A DNA stretch of 64,000 nucleotides, taken from the NCBI RefSeq assembly GCF_001509585.1, contig NZ_LNCI01000009.1:180565-244564 (forward strand), given 5' to 3'. Made by a program: the position numbers and the translations under genes. The stretch's first letter is position 1, and the number at the start of each line of letters is the position of its first letter. Source of the stretch: Tropicimonas marinistellae (GTDB lineage: Bacteria > Pseudomonadota > Alphaproteobacteria > Rhodobacterales > Rhodobacteraceae). This document shows, piece after piece, positions 8,474-16,576 of the stretch. The notes beneath the pieces were generated by a model. That model saw nothing but the letters and a program-made list of their open reading frames with translations. It was not told the DNA's origin and did not search any database.

Positions 8474-8793
8474 TTTTTATCCTCCTCTTCAATGGCTTGT
8501 CGGAGCGCGGCCAGACGGTCGTCCCAAAAGAGATCGAAGGCCGTCAGCCAGTCCAGTACCGGCGCCATGCCGGCTGGGTCGATGGAATTGATCCGCTCGC
8601 GGCCCGATGGGCGGGTTCGGATCATCCCGCCGTCGCGGAGCACGACGAGGTGCTTCTTCACCGCTGCACGGGTCATGTCGAAATTCTCGGCCACCTGCGC
8701 AATGGTCAGCTCCTGCCCACGCAGCATCATCAGAATGTCGCGTCGCGTGGGATCGGCCAACGCGCGGAAGGCGGCCTGTGGTGTGACGGTCAT
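8470..8793 (-). CDS. ArsR-type winged-helix transcriptional regulator
   Basis: A 107-residue repressor-like protein. The winged helix covers about residues 5-80: FRALADPTRRDILMML, then IAQVAENFDMTRAAVKKHLVVLRDGGMI as the helix-turn-helix, then the wing RTRPSGRERINSI. The metal-binding Cys motif of classical ArsR is absent, so it is probably a non-metal member. Start choice is uncertain: the ATG at 8793 is family-like, but an in-frame GTG at 8802 has an AAAGG element. It is the first gene of a two-gene operon with the SRPBCC gene. A perfect inverted repeat directly upstream (8804-8854) is the probable operator. Confidence 0.85.
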   Translation of the reverse strand: MTVTPQAAFRALADPTRRDILMMLRGQELTIAQVAENFDMTRAAVKKHLVVLRDGGMIRTRPSGRERINSIDPAGMAPVLDWLTAFDLFWDDRLAALRQAIEEEDKK

Positions 8794-8803
8794 GGTCCCC
8801 ACA

Positions 8804-8854
8804 CGTGATACCTTTTGGTTTCACGTATGAATTACAGTACCAAAAGGTATCACG
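8804..8854. promoter_or_regulatory. Inverted-repeat operator upstream of the ArsR-SRPBCC operon
   Basis: CGTGATACCTTTTGGT (8804-8819) is repeated exactly in inverted orientation as ACCAAAAGGTATCACG (8839-8854), with 19 bases between. Each arm also has an ACC-N4-GGT core, so the region may hold two dimer sites about three helical turns apart. It lies just 5' of the regulator start, as expected for autorepression. Confidence 0.7.
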
Positions 8855-8880
8855 TCAAGCGCAAGTTTGCATTGCCAAAT

Positions 8881-8895
8881 GTTCACTTATTGTTC
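8881..8895 (+). promoter_or_regulatory. LexA (SOS) box of mmcB
   Basis: GTTC-ACTTATT-GTTC is an exact match to the alphaproteobacterial LexA operator GTTC-N7-GTTC. It lies 11 bases before the mmcB ATG, where LexA binding would block transcription initiation or early elongation. Confidence 0.8.
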
Positions 8896-8906
8896 ACCAT
8901 GCCTCC

Positions 8907-9386
8907 ATGAACTCACAGCCTGCCTCCCCTCTCGACGCCCTCATGCCGGGTCAATTGCTGGCGCGCGGCGTGTGCCGGCACCTCGCAAGCCATGGCTTCG
9001 TGACAGTGGAGGAACTCGTTCCCACCCCGGGCCTGCGCGTCGACGTGATGGCGCTCGGGACAAAGGGCGAGATCTGGGTCGTGGAGTGCAAATCGAGCCG
9101 CGCGGATTTCACGTCCGACCGCAAATGGCATGGATACCTGGAATGGTGCGACCGCTTCTTCTGGGCTGTCGACTCCGACTTCCCAACGGAGCTACTTCCA
9201 CCGGAAACCGGCCTGATCCTGGCGGATTCCTACGATGCGGAGATCCTCCGCATGGGCCCGGAGACCAAGCTCGCCGGCGCCCGCCGCAAGGTCATGACGC
9301 AGAAGTTCGCGCGCCACGCCGCGCGCCGGCTGCACGCCTTCCGCGACCCGGGCGTGGCGGCGCTGCTGAGCGACGACGTCACCTGA
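8907..9386 (+). CDS. mmcB: MmcB family DNA repair protein
   Basis: A 159-residue protein with the nuclease-like core seen in MmcB: VDVMALGTKGEIWVVECKSSRADF, in which D-x-x-E-x-K spacing (D50, E68, K70 in this numbering, approximate) resembles a PD-(D/E)XK fold, then WHGYLEWCDRFFWAV. In Caulobacter, mmcB is an SOS gene linked to mitomycin C resistance. The ATG at 8907 gives the family N-terminus (MLARGVCRHLASHGF region nearby); a longer frame from 8805 runs through the operator. The exact LexA box just upstream supports the assignment independently. The gene stands alone. Confidence 0.85.
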   Translation: MNSQPASPLDALMPGQLLARGVCRHLASHGFVTVEELVPTPGLRVDVMALGTKGEIWVVECKSSRADFTSDRKWHGYLEWCDRFFWAVDSDFPTELLPPETGLILADSYDAEILRMGPETKLAGARRKVMTQKFARHAARRLHAFRDPGVAALLSDDVT

Positions 9387-9415
9387 CCCATCGGCCGCGC
9401 CCAATGCGCACGCCG

Positions 9416-9613
9416 CTACTTGGCCTTGCCACCCGCGTTCCGCGCCCTTTCGGCAGCGGCGCGCAACTCCTCGGCAATTTCCTCGGCCTCCTCCGGCTCG
9501 AAGTCCATCGGCAGATCCACACCATCGCCTGAGATATAGATCCGCACCATGCCGAGCGACGTCGGGCCGATCTGGAGGTTTGCGGAAATGTCGCTTTCCT
9601 TGTTGATGCTCAT
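9416..9613 (-). CDS. DUF6324 family small protein
   Basis: A 65-residue acidic protein beginning MSINKESDISANLQIGPTSLGMVRIYI with the later segment MDFEPEEAEEIAEELRAAAERAR. This matches my memory of DUF6324, a short family found in Rhodobacterales, of unknown function. The C-terminal half should form an amphipathic helix. GGAG precedes the ATG. It converges with mmcB and seems monocistronic. Confidence 0.7.
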   Translation of the reverse strand: MSINKESDISANLQIGPTSLGMVRIYISGDGVDLPMDFEPEEAEEIAEELRAAAERARNAGGKAK

Positions 9614-9863
9614 TCAGGGCTCCTCTGCGCGGCACGCCGTGGATCGTCTTGCCTCATAGCTCGATTGCACATCAATCCCGGCATACGGAGACATTCGCAC
9701 TGCGTCCGGTGCCAGTACCGCGACCGTCGTCTCTGGGCAAGTGGCCGAACGGATCCGGAACCGGCACCTGACCCGCCCAACGGCGCCGCTGGCCGGATTC
9801 CCAATGTCTGGCGCGAGGAAAGTCTTGCGCCCCGCCCCGCCTCAGGCTAAACGACCGCCCTGT

Positions 9864-9940
9864 GCCGCCTTAGCTCAGTTGGTTAGAGCGCTGGATTGTG
9901 GATCCAGAGGTCCCCCGTTCAAGCCGGGGAGGCGGTACCA
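9864..9940 (+). tRNA. tRNA-His (GTG anticodon), without encoded G-1
   Basis: A full 77-base cloverleaf with CCA encoded. The acceptor GCCGCCT pairs with AGGCGGT, the D-arm is in TAGCTCAGTTGGTTAGAGC, the anticodon stem-loop CTGGATT-GTG-GATCCAG reads His, and the T-arm is CCCCG-TTCAAGC-CGGGG. The base before G1 is T, not the G-1 usually needed by HisRS, and the discriminator is A73. This combination is the known unusual tRNA-His of a large alphaproteobacterial group. Confidence 0.97.
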
Positions 9941-10004
9941 CCTCTCTAACGCACCAGCAACGCAATACCTTGCGCATGGCTCGGCAAAATCGCGGGTGCC
10001 CGGT

Positions 10005-10550
10005 TCAGATCTGCGGCGGGGCCGTGTCGCCAGCGCCGAGCGAACGTTGCATTAGGACGGTATCGAGCCAGCGCCCGTGCTTCCAGCCGACCGACCGGAA
10101 CGTGCCCACGTGGTCGAACCCGAGACGCTGGTGCAACGCGACCGAACCGGCATTTCCGGAATCGCCGATCACCGCGATCATTTGCCGGAACCCGCCCGTT
10201 TCGCAGTGCGCGATCACCTCCGCCAGCAGCATCCGGCCGATCCCTGCCCCGCGATGGCGGCGATCAACGTAGACGGAATCCTCAACCGTCCCGGCATAGG
10301 CGGGGCGTTCCCGATAGGCGGCGGCGTAGGCGAAGCCAGAAAGCTCGCCCCCCCGTTCGGCCACCAGAAACGGGAAACCCGCCGCCGTGATTTTCGTCCA
10401 GCGTGCCTGCATCTCCTCAACCGTCGGCGCCTCCAACTCGAAGGACGCGAGCCCGGTCAGAACCGCATCGGCATAGATCGCCTGCACCGCGGCGATGTCC
10501 CGCGCCTCGCAGGGGCGCAGGCGGATATCTGGCATGTCTTCGTAGGGCAT
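10005..10550 (-). CDS. GNAT N-acetyltransferase, phosphinothricin-acetyltransferase-like
   Basis: A 181-residue GNAT protein. The N-terminus IRLRPCEARDIAAVQAIYADAVLTGLASFE and the acetyl-CoA loop VYVDRRHRGAGIGRMLL (R/Q-x-x-G-x-G/A) match the PAT/Bar-like subgroup, and GFDHVGTFRSVGWKHGRWLDTVLMQ is its typical C-terminal block. Such enzymes acetylate small amines, including glutamine-synthetase inhibitors or methionine sulfone; the real substrate is unknown. The start at 10550 has GGGAA upstream; MPDIRLRP at 10535 is an alternative. It converges with tRNA-His. Confidence 0.85.
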   Translation of the reverse strand: MPYEDMPDIRLRPCEARDIAAVQAIYADAVLTGLASFELEAPTVEEMQARWTKITAAGFPFLVAERGGELSGFAYAAAYRERPAYAGTVEDSVYVDRRHRGAGIGRMLLAEVIAHCETGGFRQMIAVIGDSGNAGSVALHQRLGFDHVGTFRSVGWKHGRWLDTVLMQRSLGAGDTAPPQI

Positions 10551-10618
10551 CGGATTCCCGGAACAGATAGGTTGGCTCTCCCCGGCGCCGACCCTTGCAG
10601 CACCACGGGGAAATGAAA

Positions 10619-10645
10619 AGCCCCGCGCGTGGGACCGGCGGGGCT
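10619..10645 (-). terminator. Terminator downstream of ppk2
   Basis: AGCCCCGC (10619-10626) and GCGGGGCT (10638-10645) form a perfect 8-bp stem. On the minus strand it is followed by TTT-C-ATTT, 57 bp after the ppk2 stop. Confidence 0.65.
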
Positions 10646-10701
10646 CTCCCTATCTTATCGGTACGGATCGGCGGCGATTGCCGCCCGCCGCCTGACGCGC
10701 G

Positions 10702-11634
10702 CTAGTAGATCTTCGGCACGTAGAGTTCGTCGGGCAGTGTCTTGCGCTCGTATTCCGGGTCATACTCCCGCTCCGGCAGCATGACCTTCTCGTGGTCCAC
10801 CGGCGCGTAGGGGATCTTGGTCAGGATGTGTTCGATGCAGTTCAGCCGCTCGCGCTTCTTGTCGTTTCCCTCGACGATGTACCACGGCGCCTCGGGAATG
10901 TTCGTACGGGCGAACATCTCTTCCTTGGCTTTGGTGTATTGTTCCCACCGGACGCGGGACTGAAGGTCCATCGGGCTCAGTTTCCACTGTTTCATCGGGT
11001 CGTGGATACGCACCTGGAACCGCAACTGCTGCTCGGCATCGGTGATCGAGAACCAGTATTTCAGGAGGATGATGCCGTTTCGAACCAGCATGCGTTCGAA
11101 TTCCGGGACGTCCTCGAAGAACTGCTCGACCTGGTGGTCTGTCGCGAACCCCATGACCCGCTCCACGCCGGCGCGGTTGTACCAAGAGCGGTCGAAAAGA
11201 ACGATCTCCCCACCCGCCGGCAGGTGCGGCACGTAACGCTGGAAGTACCAGCTCGATTGCTCGCGACGGTTGGGCGCCGGCAGCGCCACCACACGGCAGA
11301 TCCGCGGGTTCAGACGTTGGGTGATCCGCTTGATCACCCCTCCCTTGCCGGCGGAGTCGCGCCCCTCGAAGAGAATGCAGATCTTGGCGCCGGTTGCCTC
11401 GACCCAGTCCTGAACCTTGATGAGTTCGGACTGCAGCCGCAACAGGTTCCGGAAATACGTGCGCCGGTCGAGCGAGTCCGGGTGCGCCGCGCGATAGATC
11501 TTGCGGATTTCCTGGCTCAGCATCGGTTCGCTGAATTCCAGCTCGAACGTCTCGTCGAGCGTCTCCTCCAGTTCGGCCTCCAGCCAGTCGCTATGCATGT
11601 CGTCCAGCGGGTTCTCTTCCGTCATGTCGCTCAT
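10702..11634 (-). CDS. ppk2: Polyphosphate kinase 2
   Basis: A 310-residue PPK2 family kinase, which uses polyphosphate to phosphorylate nucleotides (or runs in reverse). The Walker A loop GRDSAGKGG is at residues 91-99, the Walker B and lid region reads IVLFDRSWYNRAGVERVMGF, and the C-terminal block YIVEGNDKKRERLNCIEHIL is characteristic. The acidic N-terminus (about 1-40) is a family extension. It is cytosolic, monocistronic, and followed by a hairpin terminator. PPK2 subclass (GDP, ADP or AMP preference) cannot be settled from motifs alone. Confidence 0.92.
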   Translation of the reverse strand: MSDMTEENPLDDMHSDWLEAELEETLDETFELEFSEPMLSQEIRKIYRAAHPDSLDRRTYFRNLLRLQSELIKVQDWVEATGAKICILFEGRDSAGKGGVIKRITQRLNPRICRVVALPAPNRREQSSWYFQRYVPHLPAGGEIVLFDRSWYNRAGVERVMGFATDHQVEQFFEDVPEFERMLVRNGIILLKYWFSITDAEQQLRFQVRIHDPMKQWKLSPMDLQSRVRWEQYTKAKEEMFARTNIPEAPWYIVEGNDKKRERLNCIEHILTKIPYAPVDHEKVMLPEREYDPEYERKTLPDELYVPKIY

Positions 11635-12053
11635 CGCTCTGTTTCCAATATTTTTTGCCCCGAATGGCGCTATTTTGGCGGTCCGTGCAATCGGTATCAG
11701 GCGACTGTAACATAGGAATCACACAGATATCCCCGCTTTGGACCGCGCCGGACGGGATTGCGTATAGCTTTCCGCATATCCGCTTCTACACGTGAACATG
11801 ACGCGTTAGCGGTAACAATGCAACTGACTGATATTGCACGTACTTTTTTGCCTCCCTCACCATTATCCCGCTGAAATCCCCCGGAATTTCGGCAACCGCG
11901 TCAATCGTTCCATGGTTGTGGCGTTCACTCGGAGCGAAGACTGGTATATCAGTTTAGTTGACCATGGATTTTCGGGCGTTCGGCCTTCCGGGCGCGTGAA
12001 GGGCCAGCGTGGTTCCTACCCTATCTTACTCTTACCGGATGGAGACCCAGCCG
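11635..12053. other. Intergenic region between ppk2 and the CoA-transferase gene
   Basis: The 419 bases hold the divergent promoters of both genes, but no clear -35/-10 pair stood out. TGCAA (11819-11823) and TTGCA (11834-11838) form a short inverted pair that could bind a regulator; the arms are only 5 bp. An open frame from 11834 lacks coding character. Confidence 0.35.
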
Positions 12054-13586
12054 ATGTCGTCCCGTATTGCCAATGCTGAGTTGCGGAAAAAAGTCGTGAG
12101 TGTCGATGAGGCCATCACGCACATAAAGTCAGGCATGCGGGTGGGAATGAGCGGCTTCACCGGCTCCGGCTATCCAAAGGAGGTCCCGCCCGCGCTCGCC
12201 GCCCGGATGGAGGCCGCCCACGCGGCCGGCCAGCCGTTCAAGGTGAGCCTGTTCACCGGCGCATCCACCGGCCCAGAGCTGGACGGGGCGCTGGCGAAAG
12301 CCGACGGCGTCCAGTTCCGCTTCCCCTACAATTCCGACCCCACGACCCGCGACAAGATCAACCGCGGCGAGATGATGTATATCGACATGCACCTCAGCCA
12401 CGTCGCGCCGATGGTGTGGGAGGGCTTCTTCGGCAAGCTCGACCTGGCCGTCGTGGAGGTGTCGGGCATCACCGAGGATGGGGAACTGATCCCCTCGACC
12501 TCCATCGGCAACAACAAGACCTGGCTCGACCTGGCCGACAAGGTCATCCTCGAGGTCAACTCCTGGCAGAGCGAAGGTCTGGACGGGCTGCACGACATCT
12601 ACTACGGCACCGCCCTGCCGCCGAACCGGATGCCGATCCCGATGGTGCGCCCGGACAACCGCATCGGCCAGCCGCATTTCCGCTGCGACCCCGAGAAGAT
12701 CGTCGCCATCATCGAGACGGACAAGCCGGACCGCAACGCGCCCTTCACCAAGCCTGATGCGACGGCGGAGGCGATTGCCGGACACCTGCTGGAATTCCTC
12801 ATGCACGAGGTGAAGGTCGGCCGGTTGCCGAAGAACCTGCTGCCGCTGCAATCGGGCGTGGGCAACGTGGCCAACGCGGTGCTGGCGGGCCTGATGGACG
12901 CGCCCTTCGGCAACCTGACCTCCTACACCGAGGTGATCCAGGACGGCATGATCGACCTGCTGGAAGCCGGCAAGCTGCGCATGGCCTCGGCCACGGCCTT
13001 CTCGCTGAGCCCGGATGTCGCCAACTACATGAACGAGAATGCCGCGAAGTTCCGCGACAAGATCATCCTGCGCCCGGCAGAAATCTCCAACCACCCCGAG
13101 GTCATTCGCCGTCTCGGCTGCATCGCCACCAACGGTCTGATCGAGGCCGATATCTACGGCAACGTGAACTCCAGCCACGTCATGGGCTCGCGGATCCAGA
13201 ACGGTATCGGCGGCTCGGGCGACTTCGCGCGCAACGCCTATATCTCGATCTTCGTGACCCCGTCCGTCGCCAAGCGCGGCGACATCTCCTGCATCGTTCC
13301 GCAGGTGAGCCACGTGGACCACATCGGTCAGGACGTGCAGGTGATCGTCACCGAACAGGGCCTTGCCGATCTGCGCGGCATGGCACCGAGACAGCGCGCC
13401 GAGCTGATCATCAACAACTGCTCCAACCCTGCTTATCGCGACATGCTGCGCGACTACTTCGAGCGTGCCAAGCGCGGCGCCTACGGGATGCAATCGCCGT
13501 CGCTGCTGTCCGAGGCGCTGTCCTGGCACCAACGCTTCGTCGACACGGGCTCCATGTCGCAATCGCCCGCCCAGGCCGCGGAGTAA
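12054..13586 (+). CDS. Succinyl-CoA:acetate CoA-transferase / acetyl-CoA hydrolase family
   Basis: A 510-residue class I CoA-transferase of the Cat1/AarC group. Visible landmarks are GMSGFTGSGYPKEVP near the N-terminus, the CoA loop SGVGNVANAVLAGL, the segment SYTEVIQDGMIDLLEAG, which contains the likely catalytic Glu, and GGSGDFARNAY. It transfers CoA between succinyl-CoA and acetate (or hydrolyses acetyl-CoA), linking acetate use to the TCA cycle. The ATG at 12054 has GGAG nine bases upstream; an ATG at 12039 would add five residues. It is monocistronic. AarC versus hydrolase activity is not decided by the sequence alone. Confidence 0.9.
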   Translation: MSSRIANAELRKKVVSVDEAITHIKSGMRVGMSGFTGSGYPKEVPPALAARMEAAHAAGQPFKVSLFTGASTGPELDGALAKADGVQFRFPYNSDPTTRDKINRGEMMYIDMHLSHVAPMVWEGFFGKLDLAVVEVSGITEDGELIPSTSIGNNKTWLDLADKVILEVNSWQSEGLDGLHDIYYGTALPPNRMPIPMVRPDNRIGQPHFRCDPEKIVAIIETDKPDRNAPFTKPDATAEAIAGHLLEFLMHEVKVGRLPKNLLPLQSGVGNVANAVLAGLMDAPFGNLTSYTEVIQDGMIDLLEAGKLRMASATAFSLSPDVANYMNENAAKFRDKIILRPAEISNHPEVIRRLGCIATNGLIEADIYGNVNSSHVMGSRIQNGIGGSGDFARNAYISIFVTPSVAKRGDISCIVPQVSHVDHIGQDVQVIVTEQGLADLRGMAPRQRAELIINNCSNPAYRDMLRDYFERAKRGAYGMQSPSLLSEALSWHQRFVDTGSMSQSPAQAAE

Positions 13587-13638
13587 TCAGAACCGCGCGG
13601 GCCGGGGCAAATCCGCCCCCGGCCCGCGCAACGCCCGG

Positions 13639-13977
13639 TCACTCGATCTCGACCCGCTGGCGCAACGCGCCGCTATCCGCATCGAAAATCAGGATCTCCC
13701 CCGCCGTCGTGACGATGGCCCACCAGCCTGCGCCTTGCGTGACCGCCTGAGGCTCGGCGCCTTCGGGAAGCGCTAGCGTATCCGGAAAAACCAGCCCCTG
13801 CCCCGCCGACGGCGCGGGCGTGTCACGCCCGGAGAACCGGATCGCGAAAAGCGCGACAAGTGCGGCCATCCCGACAATCATCGTTACCGTCAGAACCAGC
13901 ACCAACCCGCGCAGGAACCGAAGGGTTCGCGCGTCGCTCTCGCTGAGTTCCCGTTCATTCTCCCCCGTGTCGCCCAT
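13639..13977 (-). CDS. DUF6476 family single-pass membrane protein
   Basis: A 112-residue protein with an acidic N-terminus (NERELSESDARTLRFLRGL), one transmembrane helix (about 25-48) and a small outer domain ending GWWAIVTTAGEILIFDADSGALRQRVEI. This matches DUF6476, which I know from Rhodobacterales. The function is unknown; the last strands look like part of a beta-propeller blade. It converges with the CoA-transferase gene and is divergent from the pseudouridine synthase. Confidence 0.7.
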   Translation of the reverse strand: MGDTGENERELSESDARTLRFLRGLVLVLTVTMIVGMAALVALFAIRFSGRDTPAPSAGQGLVFPDTLALPEGAEPQAVTQGAGWWAIVTTAGEILIFDADSGALRQRVEIE

Positions 13978-14135
13978 GGGCCGCCCCTGTCGCTACCTGC
14001 GGTCGCTGATACGGCACCGCGCGCGGCGGCGCCAGTGGCGTCCGGGCGGGCGCGAACTTGCACACACCCGCGCTGCGGCGTATCGCGCGTTGGATGCCTG
14101 CGTATCGCGCGGGCCGCGAGAGCCGAGGACCATCC

Positions 14136-15176
14136 ATGACCGACCCGCTCCGGATCCTCCGGATCGAGATCACATCCGCAACCGCCGAGCGACTGGACAA
14201 GGCGCTCGCGCGCGACGTACCGGAGGCGGCCGCGCTCAGCCGGTCACGCCTGGCGCGGCTGATCGCCGAGGGACATGTCCGGCTCAACGGCGACAGCGTG
14301 CAGGACGCCAAGCGAAAGGTCGGCGCGGGCGACGTGGTGGAGATCGCGCTGCCGGCGGCCGCCGAGGTCGATACGCGCCCGGAGGCGATCCCGCTGTCGG
14401 TGGTCTACGAGGACGACGCATTGATCGTTGTGGACAAGCCGGCCGGCATGGTCGTGCACCCCGCCCCCGGATCGCCCGGCGGCACCTTGGTCAATGCGCT
14501 GTTGCATCACTGCGGCGACACGCTGTCCGGCATAGGCGGAGAACGGCGCCCCGGCATCGTCCACCGGATCGACAAGGACACATCGGGTTTGTTGGTGGTG
14601 GCCAAGACCGACGCCGCGCATCACGGCCTGGCCGCGCAATTCGAGGCCCATTCCGCCGAGCGACGCTACCTCGCGGCGGTCCATGGCTGCCCGGACCCGT
14701 CCGATCCGCGGCTCCGAGGCGTCCGGGGGACGCATTGGGAAAACACGGAGGTGCTTCGCATCACCACCGAGCTTGCACGGCATCGCCATGACCGCCAGCG
14801 ACAAGCAGTTGTCTGGTCTGGCGGCCGGCACGCGATTACGCGGGCCCGCGTGCTGGAACCATTTGGGCAGCCGCCCGCCGCCGCACTGGTCGAGTGCCGG
14901 CTGGAGACGGGCCGCACCCACCAGATCCGCGTTCACATGGCGCATGTCGGCCACGGGCTGATCGGAGATCCGGTCTACGGCGGTCGCCGAAAGCTCTCCG
15001 CGCGCGCCGTGGGTCCGGAGGCGGCGCGCGCCGCGGAGCAGTTCCCGCGCCAGGCGCTCCACGCCACGTCGCTCGGCTTCCGTCACCCTTTATCCGATGC
15101 CTGGATGGCTTTCGAAAGCCCGCTGCCCGACGACATGGCGCAGCTGATCACGGCGCTTCGGCACGGAACGACCTGA
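14136..15176 (+). CDS. RluA family pseudouridine synthase (RluC/RluD-like)
   Basis: A 346-residue tRNA/rRNA pseudouridine synthase. An S4 RNA-binding domain occupies about residues 15-80 (RLDKALARDVPEAAALSRSRLARLI), then the catalytic domain with HRIDKDTSGLLVVAK, whose Asp is the nucleophile, and RLETGRTHQIRVHMAH. Length and S4 domain fit RluD/RluC, which modify 23S rRNA. The start at 14136 gives the S4 domain; a longer frame from 14058 lacks support. rpoH lies 232 bp downstream on the same strand, probably with its own promoter. RluC and RluD cannot be separated here. Confidence 0.88.
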   Translation: MTDPLRILRIEITSATAERLDKALARDVPEAAALSRSRLARLIAEGHVRLNGDSVQDAKRKVGAGDVVEIALPAAAEVDTRPEAIPLSVVYEDDALIVVDKPAGMVVHPAPGSPGGTLVNALLHHCGDTLSGIGGERRPGIVHRIDKDTSGLLVVAKTDAAHHGLAAQFEAHSAERRYLAAVHGCPDPSDPRLRGVRGTHWENTEVLRITTELARHRHDRQRQAVVWSGGRHAITRARVLEPFGQPPAAALVECRLETGRTHQIRVHMAHVGHGLIGDPVYGGRRKLSARAVGPEAARAAEQFPRQALHATSLGFRHPLSDAWMAFESPLPDDMAQLITALRHGTT

Positions 15177-15408
15177 CACCGCGACCGCCAGCCCCGCGCG
15201 CGCGGCCGGGATTGAAACAATCGGTGAATAGCCCGTGACAAGCGTTTCATTCCCCTTCCGACGGAAACTCCAACGTCCTACGTTTGAAGAACATGAGACC
15301 GTTAACGCAATCATTACCACTTGAACCGAACGGTTCAGTTTATACATACTATGTGAATTCCTTTGCGCCGATGACGCGCGAAGGGTCCGACAGGCAAGGA
15401 GGGACACG
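15177..15408 (+). promoter_or_regulatory. rpoH upstream region with a palindrome
   Basis: TGAACC (15322-15327) and GGTTCA (15332-15337) flank GAAC, forming an inverted repeat inside an AT-rich patch ending in TATACATACTATG (15341-15353). CTTGAA at 15320-15325 resembles a sigma32 or sigma70 -35 element, but the spacing to any -10 is not standard. Autoregulation is possible but unproven. Confidence 0.35.
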
Positions 15409-16305
15409 ATGAGCAATTACACAAGCCTTCCCGCCCCCTCTCCGGAGCAGGGGCTGAACCGGTATCTGCAGGAAATCCGCAAGTTTCCGATGCTGGAGCC
15501 GGAGCAGGAATACATGCTGGCCAAGCGGTGGGTGGACCACGGCGATGCCGAAGCCGCACACCAGATGGTGACAAGCCACCTGCGGCTCGCGGCGAAGATC
15601 GCCATGGGCTATCGCGGCTACGGGCTGCCGCAGGCCGAAGTGATTTCGGAGGCCAACGTGGGTCTGATGCAGGCGGTCAAGCGCTTCGACCCCGAAAAGG
15701 GCTTCCGGTTGGCGACCTATGCCATGTGGTGGATCCGTGCATCGATCCAGGAGTACATCCTCCGGTCATGGAGCCTGGTGAAGCTCGGCACGACCTCGGC
15801 GCAGAAGAAGCTCTTCTTCAACCTGCGCAAGGCAAAGTCGCGTATCGGCGCGCTGGAAGAGGGCGACCTGCGCCCGGAAAACGTCGCCCGGATCGCCAAT
15901 GACCTCGGCGTGACCGAGGACGAGGTGATCTCGATGAACCGGCGGCTGTCCGGCGGCGATGCCTCGCTCAACGCCACCGTCGGCAGCGACGGCGACACCA
16001 CGACCCAGTGGCAGGACTGGCTGGAGGACGAAGACGCCAACCAGGCCGAAGCCTACGCCGAGAGCAACGAGATGGCGGTGCGCCGCGACCTGATGCTGGA
16101 GGCGATGGAAGCCCTGAACGACCGTGAGAAGGATATCCTCACGCAGCGCCGGCTGGCCGAACCGCCCGTCACGCTCGAGGAACTGAGCGGCGTCTACGAC
16201 GTGAGCCGCGAGCGAATCCGCCAGATCGAGGTTCGCGCGTTCGAAAAGCTCCAGAAGCGGATGAAGGAGCTGGCCCGCGACAAGGGGATCCTCCCGGCCT
16301 CCTGA
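15409..16305 (+). CDS. rpoH: RNA polymerase sigma-32 factor
   Basis: A 298-residue heat-shock sigma factor. Region 1.2 starts LNRYLQEIRKFPMLEPEQEY, region 2 includes GLMQAVKRFDPEKGFRLATYAMWWIRASIQEYILRSWSLVK, the RpoH box QKKLFFNLRK is intact, and region 4 ends with the helix-turn-helix VTLEELSGVYDVSRERIRQIEVRAFEKL. It directs core polymerase to chaperone and protease promoters. AGGAGG precedes the ATG at 15409. Rhodobacterales often have two rpoH genes; which this is cannot be told here. A strong terminator follows, so the gene is probably transcribed alone. Confidence 0.96.
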   Translation: MSNYTSLPAPSPEQGLNRYLQEIRKFPMLEPEQEYMLAKRWVDHGDAEAAHQMVTSHLRLAAKIAMGYRGYGLPQAEVISEANVGLMQAVKRFDPEKGFRLATYAMWWIRASIQEYILRSWSLVKLGTTSAQKKLFFNLRKAKSRIGALEEGDLRPENVARIANDLGVTEDEVISMNRRLSGGDASLNATVGSDGDTTTQWQDWLEDEDANQAEAYAESNEMAVRRDLMLEAMEALNDREKDILTQRRLAEPPVTLEELSGVYDVSRERIRQIEVRAFEKLQKRMKELARDKGILPAS

Positions 16306-16336
16306 CAGCCGGTGCACGGCAACGCGGAAGAATGAC

Positions 16337-16372
16337 GAAGCCCGGCGCGACCTGCGCCGGGCTTCTCGTTTG
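16337..16372 (+). terminator. Rho-independent terminator of rpoH
   Basis: GAAGCCCGGCGC (16337-16348) and GCGCCGGGCTTC (16354-16365) form a perfect 12-bp stem with a five-base loop, followed by TCGTTTGTT. Confidence 0.85.
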
Positions 16373-16576
16373 TTGGCCAGGAGAAGGCGGGGCCCGGCAG
16401 CCGGACACCCCACGGCGCTGACTATAGGTAAACTTACCCTTGATCCGATCCCCGCATTTCCGGAAACTTAGCCCATCGAAGCAGGTGGGATTCGGTGCCA
16501 CGAGGGGAGGATTCGTTGGCCGTTTCCACGGCTGAGCCTCCCATTTTTACAAACCCGAGTTTGGGAGAAAATTGGA

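Noticed and set aside
11834..12079. An 81-codon frame upstream of the CoA-transferase gene
   Set aside because: No Shine-Dalgarno, non-ATG start, overlap with the real gene start and no coding-like composition.
15265..15290. An EcfG-type general stress promoter (GGAAC-N16/17-GTT) upstream of rpoH
   Set aside because: Only GGAAA with a shorter spacer to CGTT was found, which does not fit the consensus.
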